Below are positions 58,937 through 64,000 of a stretch of DNA of 64,000 nucleotides, piece after piece. Each line of letters starts with the position of its first letter. Position 1 is the stretch's first letter. The stretch is taken from contig OZ242006.1 of the NCBI GenBank assembly GCA_965204705.1, forward strand, positions 620,001 through 684,000, in the 5' to 3' direction. The position numbers and the translations under genes were made by a program. The stretch is from Bin5 sp965204705. GTDB taxonomy: Bacteria > Chloroflexota > Anaerolineae > Caldilineales > Caldilineaceae. The notes beneath the pieces are model-generated. The model worked only from the letters and a program-made list of their open reading frames with translations, was not told the DNA's origin and did not search any database.

Positions 58937-60070
58937 AATGCGAATCCTCTAAAACCCCCAAAGTCCCAATTCTGACAACCCCCGCCACACCCGATCTTCC
59001 AATATTGGCAACTTAAGTTCCCCAAATCGGTCCACTTTTGCGAGCAGCCGCCGCTAAATTCTGCTAAACTTTATTCTTGTCCGCACCACGCACGGGATGA
59101 CGGGGAAACAAGCTCCATCCAGCAGTAACTATGGCGTAATCGGGTGATATTCACATATCTACTCGGTTTCTTACCGAATTCCGTGTAGTTGGCTGTGACC
59201 GAACCCGCCTTGTGCGGGGGCAAAGGTCGGACCCGACGCCGACCCGTCCCCGCACAAGGTGGGGGGCGAACAATATCCATCGTCAGAAGGTTCCCAGAAT
59301 CGGGGCGCTCGCAGAGGGCCTACCCAGGACGTATGTCAGACCGAGCCCAGCACCTGAACATCACGCAAGGGCCACAATCGCCTTCATCCGAAATCCCCCG
59401 ATTCGCCCGTTGCTGATTCCAGCAGTTCGAACATTCAGCAACGAGCGAACACCACCGCAGTCAACCGCCCAATGCTCGACAACTCTCGTACGGCTCTCAC
59501 GCAACCCCCCACGAGTTCTCGGCGTCCTGTCATCCCGAAAATCTACTCAAATCCTGAAAATCCTGATTCAGACAACTTCGCCCCAGATCCAGCTTTTTTC
59601 AATGTTGACACAGCCCCCAACCTTGTGTATACTTTGCTCTAACTTCACAAAAGTGAGGGGATGTGGCCCAGCAGAGCTTCCCCAAAAGCCTTGCTGTCGC
59701 TTCATCCATTGTAAGCAGTCGTCAAGGCCTGATCCATGCACCGACATGCCAGGCCGAGAAGGAGCACAAGGAAATGCGTATCCAAACGTATGACCAACCA
59801 AGTCGGGCGACCTTGCCCGGCAGACAATCCCACTCTACCAACTCCGGTAAGATTGTCGTCTCCTCCTCCTCCAGCTGCTTGTGTACCACCTCCTCCTGTT
59901 GTCGCTCCTGTTGTTGTAGCTAATTCCCTGACAGGCTCATCCAACAGAAAAGTGCGTCAACCCTGCGTGGACAGGGCTACCAAATTCTAGACGCACCTCA
60001 CCGCGATGAGCGCCCGCTAATATTTTTCACAACTGCAACACTCCCATATCCGTAGCCCCGTCGTCGTGGC
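58937..60070. other. Long intergenic region with a large hairpin
   Basis: Positions 59208-59259 form CCTTGTGCGGGG / CCCCGCACAAGG (12-bp perfect stem) enclosing a second stem GGTCGG / CCGACC. The segment CCTGAAAATCCTGATTCAGAC (near 59551-59575) is a low-complexity run resembling the AC-rich leaders. Around 59850-59920 a Thr/Gly- or Pro/Val-coding low-complexity stretch gives ORFs on both strands, neither convincing. Confidence 0.45.
59208..59259. repeat. Nested inverted repeat, strong hairpin
   Basis: The outer arms of 12 bp (59208-59219 and 59248-59259) and inner arms of 6 bp (59225-59230 and 59239-59244) pair perfectly. No T run follows, so it is not a standard terminator. A short relative (CCTTGTGCGGGGGG) occurs near 33826. 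Confidence 0.6.
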
Positions 60071-60892
60071 GTGCCTTCTCAAAGCGCTAGCCTTCTACCG
60101 CTGCGCAGGCACCGCAAACAGACCGTCATCGTGGCTGTGGATAGGAAAAATATAGAGGAACAATCTGTGATTGCACTCGCGCAGGAAACTTTCTCCTCTG
60201 ATGCTTGGCAGCTGGACTCTATCAGTCAGTTCAACCGCCGCCTTGAAGATAAATCCGCAGAAGAGATTCTGGAGTGGGCGATTGAACAGTTCGGTGACGG
60301 CTTCTCCATCGGCTCAGCCTTCGGCGCCAGCGGCATGGCCCTCATCGACATGGCCATGCGCATCAACCCCGATGTCGACATCTTCTACATCGACACCGAC
60401 TACTTCTTCCCCGAAACTCTGACCCTGATCGACCGCGCCCAGCGCCGCTACAACCGCCCCTTCCGCCGCGTAACGTCCGATATGAGCATAGCCGAACAGG
60501 AACGCACCCACGGCCCGGACCTCTACCGCAGCAACCCGGACACATGCTGCAACATCCGCAAGGTCGTGCCCATGGGCAAGGCCCTGCTCGGCAGCACCGC
60601 CTGGGTGTCCGCCCTACGCCGCGACCAGTCCCCCACGCGCGCCGGCACGCCGGTCCTGCGCTGGAACGACAAGTACGGTGTCGTGAAGATCTCTCCTCTG
60701 GTAAAATGGTCTGAAGCCGACGTCTGGGCCTACATCCATACCCATGACGTCCCTTACAACGAGTTGCACGAGCGTAACTACCCCAGCATCGGCTGCTGGC
60801 CCTGCACCCAAGCCGTCCAACCCGGCGGCGACCTGCGCGCCGGCCGTTGGGTCGGGCTCGACAAGCTCGAGTGCGGCCTCCATCTTACCTAG
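60071..60892 (+). CDS. cysH: Phosphoadenylyl-/adenylyl-sulfate reductase
   Basis: The 250-270-residue product reduces APS or PAPS to sulfite in assimilatory sulfate reduction. Visible are the ATP-PP-loop-like GSAFGASGMALIDMAMRINP, the nucleotide-binding FYIDTDYFFPETL, the cysteine pairs NPDTCCNIRKV and GCWPCTQ (4Fe-4S ligands, pointing to APS reductase activity), RRDQSPTRAGTPVL, and the C-terminal KLECGLHLT with the catalytic cysteine. Starts at 60071 (GTG) and 60137 (GTG) are both weak; homologue length favours the later one. It is 55 bp upstream of the sirohydrochlorin chelatase gene. Confidence 0.9.
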   Translation: MPSQSASLLPLRRHRKQTVIVAVDRKNIEEQSVIALAQETFSSDAWQLDSISQFNRRLEDKSAEEILEWAIEQFGDGFSIGSAFGASGMALIDMAMRINPDVDIFYIDTDYFFPETLTLIDRAQRRYNRPFRRVTSDMSIAEQERTHGPDLYRSNPDTCCNIRKVVPMGKALLGSTAWVSALRRDQSPTRAGTPVLRWNDKYGVVKISPLVKWSEADVWAYIHTHDVPYNELHERNYPSIGCWPCTQAVQPGGDLRAGRWVGLDKLECGLHLT

Positions 60893-60946
60893 AGTCAGCT
60901 TTCGTTGGTCGGGTTCCGGCGGCCAGCGCCGGCCGACCGCGAACCA

Positions 60947-61699
60947 ATGAACAGCATCGTCCTCATCGGCCACGGCAGCCTGCACAGCGACAGCGGCGCC
61001 TCCATGATCCGTCTGGCCGCGCGCCTGCGTGAACGCGGCGTCGCACCCATAGCCGAGGCCGGCTTCCTCAACTTCAGCCGCCCCACCATCGCCCAAGCCG
61101 TAGCCAAATGCGTCGGCGCCGGCGCAACCTCAGTCACCGTCCAGCCCTACTTCCTCATCGACGGCGTCTACGTCCAGGAAGACCTGCCCGGCGATGTCGC
61201 CAAGGTCGCCGCACAGTTCGCCGACCTCACCATCCGCGTCGCCCCCTGCCTCGGCTTCCACGAAAAACTTGCCGCCATCGCCCTCGAGCGCATACACATC
61301 GTCGACCCGGAGCCGGGCGCCACCAACGGCACGCAGGCCGCCCTCCTCGTCATGGCCCACGGCACCCCCCTCGAGCACGCCAACCAGCCCGTCAGACAGA
61401 TGACCGCCTGGCTGCACGACAGAACCGGCTACTCCCTCGCCGCAACCGCCTATCTCGACTGCAACGCCCCCCGCATCGGCGACGCCATCGACATCCTCGC
61501 CGCCCAGGGCGCTCGCAAAATCGTCGCCTTGCCCTACTTCCTCCACCGCGGCCGTCACCTCCGCCAGGACCTGCCGCAACTCCTGGCCGCCGCCCGCCGC
61601 CGCCACCCTGTCCTCACCCTTCTCGAAGCGCCCCACCTTGACTACGACCTGCGCCTCGCCGACGTCATCACCGACCGCATCAGCGAGTTGGCCCTCTGA
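60947..61699 (+). CDS. Sirohydrochlorin cobalto-/ferrochelatase (CbiX/SirB family)
   Basis: The ATG at 60947 gives 250 residues. There are two tandem CbiX-type halves: VLIGHGSLHSDSGAS with the metal-binding H-G pair, VQPYFLIDGVYVQEDLPGDV, then a second LLVMAHGTPLEHANQP and VALPYFLHRGRHLRQDLPQL. Such enzymes insert Fe2+ or Co2+ into sirohydrochlorin. Next to cysH this suggests siroheme for sulfite reductase. Whether it is iron- or cobalt-specific cannot be told from the sequence. Confidence 0.88.
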   Translation: MNSIVLIGHGSLHSDSGASMIRLAARLRERGVAPIAEAGFLNFSRPTIAQAVAKCVGAGATSVTVQPYFLIDGVYVQEDLPGDVAKVAAQFADLTIRVAPCLGFHEKLAAIALERIHIVDPEPGATNGTQAALLVMAHGTPLEHANQPVRQMTAWLHDRTGYSLAATAYLDCNAPRIGDAIDILAAQGARKIVALPYFLHRGRHLRQDLPQLLAAARRRHPVLTLLEAPHLDYDLRLADVITDRISELAL

Positions 61700-61778
61700 C
61701 AGTGGCATCTCCCCTTGCACGAAAAAGGAAACCGGACGACAATATCTCAAGCCCGACTTCAGGACGATCCAAGAGGCC

Positions 61779-61808
61779 ACTCTGACCACTGAGCACTGAC
61801 CACATCAC
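61779..61808 (+). repeat. CTGACCACTGA direct-repeat leader
   Basis: TCTGACCACTGAGCACTGACC followed by ACATCACC ends at the ATG at 61810. It is related to the run before metal permease 2 and stands where a Shine-Dalgarno would be expected. Confidence 0.6.
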
Positions 61809-61809
61809 C

Positions 61810-63018
61810 ATGGCTACCAATATCGATTTCTCCCCCAAGCCGATCTTTTCCCTCGACGATACCGGACGGGAGTCGCCTCCCACCGGGCTGATCGCGCCGG
61901 CACGTTACGTGCAAGGGCCCGATCTGCTCGACCATCTCGGCCGCTTCCTGTCTATGGTTCCCAGCACACGGCCCGCTGTCTACATCAGCGCCGGTGGACT
62001 GCGCCGCCACGGCGAGCAACTTCTCGCCGGCCTGCGCGCCATGCAGATCGAGGCCGCGGTCGAAACCTTCGAGGGTGAATGCTCCTACACCGAAATCGAG
62101 CGGGCCGCCGCAAGCCTGCAAGCGAAAGACACGCCTTTCGACAGCCTGATCGCGGTCGGCGGCGGCAAATGCCTAGACGCGGGCAAATGTGTAGCCGCCC
62201 GGCTTGAAATCCCCGTCGTCATCTGCCCCACCATCGCCTCCACCGACGCGCCCTGCTCCGCCCTGTCTGTCATCTATACCGACGAAGGCATCGCCCACGG
62301 CGGCGAGTCTTTCCCCGACAGCCCCGCCTTTGTACTTGTCGATTCACAACTGATCGCAGCCGCGCCCGTGCGCTACCTGGTGGCCGGCATGGGCGACGCG
62401 CTCGCCACCCGTTACGAAGCCCGCACCTGTTACCGCAACCCCGCCGGCCGCGCCGTCATCGGCGGCCGCCCTACCATCGCTGCCCAGGCCATCGCCGAAC
62501 TGTGTGCCCAGACCGTCTTCGACGATGGCGTTGCCGCCGCCCAGGCCAACTATCGCGCCGAGGTGGACCCCGCCCTGGAGCGTGTCATCGAAGCCAATAC
62601 GCTTCTGAGCGGTATCGGCTTCGAGAGCGGGGGTGTCACCGCCTCCCACGCCGTTGCCATGGGCTTCACCCGCCTGCCCGTCGCCCGCGAAAACTACCTG
62701 CACGGTGAAATGGTTGCGATGGGCCTGCTCACCCAGCTTGCGCTGGAGCAGACCTTGGACGAATGTGATCAGGTCGCCCGCTTCTGCGCCGAAGTCGGCC
62801 TGCCTACCCACCTTGCCCAACTCTCCATGGACGCCGCAGCCGACGGCCCCGCTCTCCAAGAGGCAATGGCCCATAGCGCCGCTACACCGCTGATGGACAA
62901 CGAACCCTTCGAAGTCACCCCGGAGAACACCTGGGCCGCCCTTCTGCAGGCCGACGAGCTCGGCCGTGCCGCTACCGCCGCAGTCGGCGATCAGGCATAC
63001 CGCCGCCTGCACGCATAG
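61810..63018 (+). CDS. Glycerol dehydrogenase-like iron-containing alcohol dehydrogenase
   Basis: The 402-residue product has the NAD-binding site VGGGKCLDAGKCVAARL with the family motif G-G-G-K-x-x-D, the segment CPTIASTDAPCSALSVIYTD, and metal ligands: Asp in VAGMGDALATRYEA, His in GVTASHAVAMGF and His in YLHGEMVAMGLL. These match GldA-type enzymes, which oxidise glycerol to dihydroxyacetone with Zn or Fe. The substrate could be another polyol. It is 110 bp after the chelatase gene. Confidence 0.88.
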   Translation: MATNIDFSPKPIFSLDDTGRESPPTGLIAPARYVQGPDLLDHLGRFLSMVPSTRPAVYISAGGLRRHGEQLLAGLRAMQIEAAVETFEGECSYTEIERAAASLQAKDTPFDSLIAVGGGKCLDAGKCVAARLEIPVVICPTIASTDAPCSALSVIYTDEGIAHGGESFPDSPAFVLVDSQLIAAAPVRYLVAGMGDALATRYEARTCYRNPAGRAVIGGRPTIAAQAIAELCAQTVFDDGVAAAQANYRAEVDPALERVIEANTLLSGIGFESGGVTASHAVAMGFTRLPVARENYLHGEMVAMGLLTQLALEQTLDECDQVARFCAEVGLPTHLAQLSMDAAADGPALQEAMAHSAATPLMDNEPFEVTPENTWAALLQADELGRAATAAVGDQAYRRLHA

Positions 63019-63085
63019 ACCGCTCCCGTCCGACTGTCCTCTTCTACAGCGCCTTTTTCTAGGGCAGGGACACGCCCGCAAAGCC

Positions 63086-63113
63086 TTGCGCACATCGCCC
63101 CTGCCGCTATAAT
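63086..63113 (+). promoter_or_regulatory. Sigma-70-like promoter for the CoA-transferase gene
   Basis: TTGCGC (63086-63091), a 16-bp spacer and a perfect TATAAT (63108-63113) lie 83 bp before the next start codon. Confidence 0.5.
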
Positions 63114-63195
63114 GAACCCATCTCTACGCCGCGGGCGCGCACCACCTCCGCACGAACGCGCCTGCCCGCCTCTTCCGCAAAGGTGAGACTTACCC

Positions 63196-64000
63196 ATGCC
63201 GCGCACCCGCTTTCTCAACCTCGCCGAAGCCGCCGAACTCATCCCCGACGGCGCGACCGTAGCCGTCAACTCATCCAGCGGCCTGCTCTGCCCCGACGCG
63301 CTGCTGCGCGCCGTCGGCGAGCGCTTTGCCCAGCACGGCCATCCGCAGAACCTGACCACCATTCACCCCATCGCCGCCGGTGATATGTACGGCATCGACG
63401 GCATCGACCACATCGCCCGCCCCGGCCTGCTGGCGCGCGTGATCGCCGGCTCACTCCCATCGGGTCCGTCCTCAATGGAGTCGCCGGCCATCTGGCGCAT
63501 GGTCTACGAGAACGAAATCGAAGCCTACAACATTCCCAGCGGGCTCATCTTCCACCAGTTGCGCGAAGCCGCGGCCAAACGCCCCGGCGTTCTCACGCAA
63601 CTGGGTATGGACACCTTCCTCGATCCCCGGCGCCAGGGCGGCCGCATGAACGAGCGCACCCGCGAAGACATTGTGCAATTGGTGGAGTTTGACGGCCAGG
63701 AGTGGCTCTATCTGCGCGCCCTGCACCCGGACGCAGCCCTGATCCGCGCCACGACTGCCGACGAACTGGGCAATCTCACCTTCGAGCGCGAAGGCGCCTT
63801 TCTGGGCGCGTACGATGTCGCGGTGGCTGCGCACAACAACGGCGGCACCGTCATCGCCCAGGTTGAACGCCGCGTTGCCGCCAATACGCTACTCCCCCAG
63901 AACGTGCGCGTGCCCAGCGTACTCGTGGACGCAGTCGTGGTCGTGCCCGAATCCATGCAGACCACCCAGACCGAATACGACCCCGCCATCAGCGGCGAGG
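63196..64000 (+). CDS. Acetate/3-ketoacid CoA-transferase, 3' end outside window
   Basis: The ATG at 63196 follows AAAGGTGAG. The visible 268 residues cover the first domain of a single-chain CoA-transferase: LNLAEAAELIPDGATVAVNS, TTIHPIAAGDMYGIDGIDHI, NIPSGLIFHQLREAA, VLTQLGMDTFLDPRRQGGRM and LHPDAALIRATTADELGN. This resembles YdiF/acetoacetate:acetate CoA-transferases, which move CoA between short-chain acids. The catalytic glutamate lies beyond the window. Confidence 0.85.
   Translation, partial: MPRTRFLNLAEAAELIPDGATVAVNSSSGLLCPDALLRAVGERFAQHGHPQNLTTIHPIAAGDMYGIDGIDHIARPGLLARVIAGSLPSGPSSMESPAIWRMVYENEIEAYNIPSGLIFHQLREAAAKRPGVLTQLGMDTFLDPRRQGGRMNERTREDIVQLVEFDGQEWLYLRALHPDAALIRATTADELGNLTFEREGAFLGAYDVAVAAHNNGGTVIAQVERRVAANTLLPQNVRVPSVLVDAVVVVPESMQTTQTEYDPAISGE

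Noticed and set aside
59702..59990. Low-complexity ORFs on both strands (Thr/Gly-rich or Pro/Val-rich)
   Set aside because: Simple-repeat DNA opens several frames here; no start signal or domain distinguishes one.

Overview
The window reads as a chromosomal segment of a GC-rich bacterium, most likely a Chloroflexota of the Caldilineaceae/Anaerolineae kind. This is an inference from the gene repertoire: many lipoproteins with a plain lipobox, TPR and LRR lipoproteins, DUF4432, metal ABC permeases with extra C-terminal domains, and 'GTAGGGGCACCCC' intergenic hairpins. No rRNA, tRNA or CRISPR array was seen.

Positions 1-30 kb are an accessory region of moderate GC, crowded with decayed mobile DNA. 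At least fourteen short derivatives of one IS3-type element are spread through the window; all share the end TTGGCCCCAAAAACTGGACC and a TGTATAATGGAGC segment. Four copies carry an ORF-less or truncated group II intron at the same site, inside TGTAT|AAT. Two of these belong to a unit of about 1.9 kb, present at 0.69-2.57 kb and 16.36-18.23 kb, which also carries a diacylglycerol/undecaprenol kinase gene and a 36-residue membrane peptide. Between the repeats lie small cargo genes: HicBA, lipoproteins, many tiny one-helix membrane proteins, an IS982 element that cleanly splits a TPR lipoprotein gene, an LRR lipoprotein, two more TPR proteins, a solute-binding lipoprotein, and two paralogous zinc-knuckle proteins with a conserved leader.

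Positions 31-46 kb are high-GC core-like DNA. They hold a peptide-type ABC transporter (binding protein, DppB, an inserted four-helix-bundle gene, DppC), an acyltransferase-3 membrane protein, a RecF-like ATPase, a DUF1801 protein, a Mn/Zn-type ABC transporter (binding protein, ATPase and two permeases with unusual extra domains) and an MFS transporter. Several of these genes have AC-rich direct repeats directly before the start codon where a Shine-Dalgarno would be expected.

Positions 46.5-59 kb look like a defence and toxin-antitoxin island: a HEPN-like protein, HicAB, DUF4432, a fused nuclease/N6-adenine methylase broken by one in-frame amber codon, a PHP-domain SMC-like ATPase (Ppl/TrlF type) with a small downstream partner, a lone CD-NTase (SMODS type), and a DUF2283-DUF4258-DUF2283 cassette. 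IS-derived ends bracket the PHP-ATPase and the CD-NTase.

Positions 60-64 kb return to core metabolism: APS/PAPS reductase, a sirohydrochlorin chelatase (the two fit assimilatory sulfate reduction and siroheme supply), a glycerol-dehydrogenase-like enzyme, and the start of a CoA-transferase cut by the window end.
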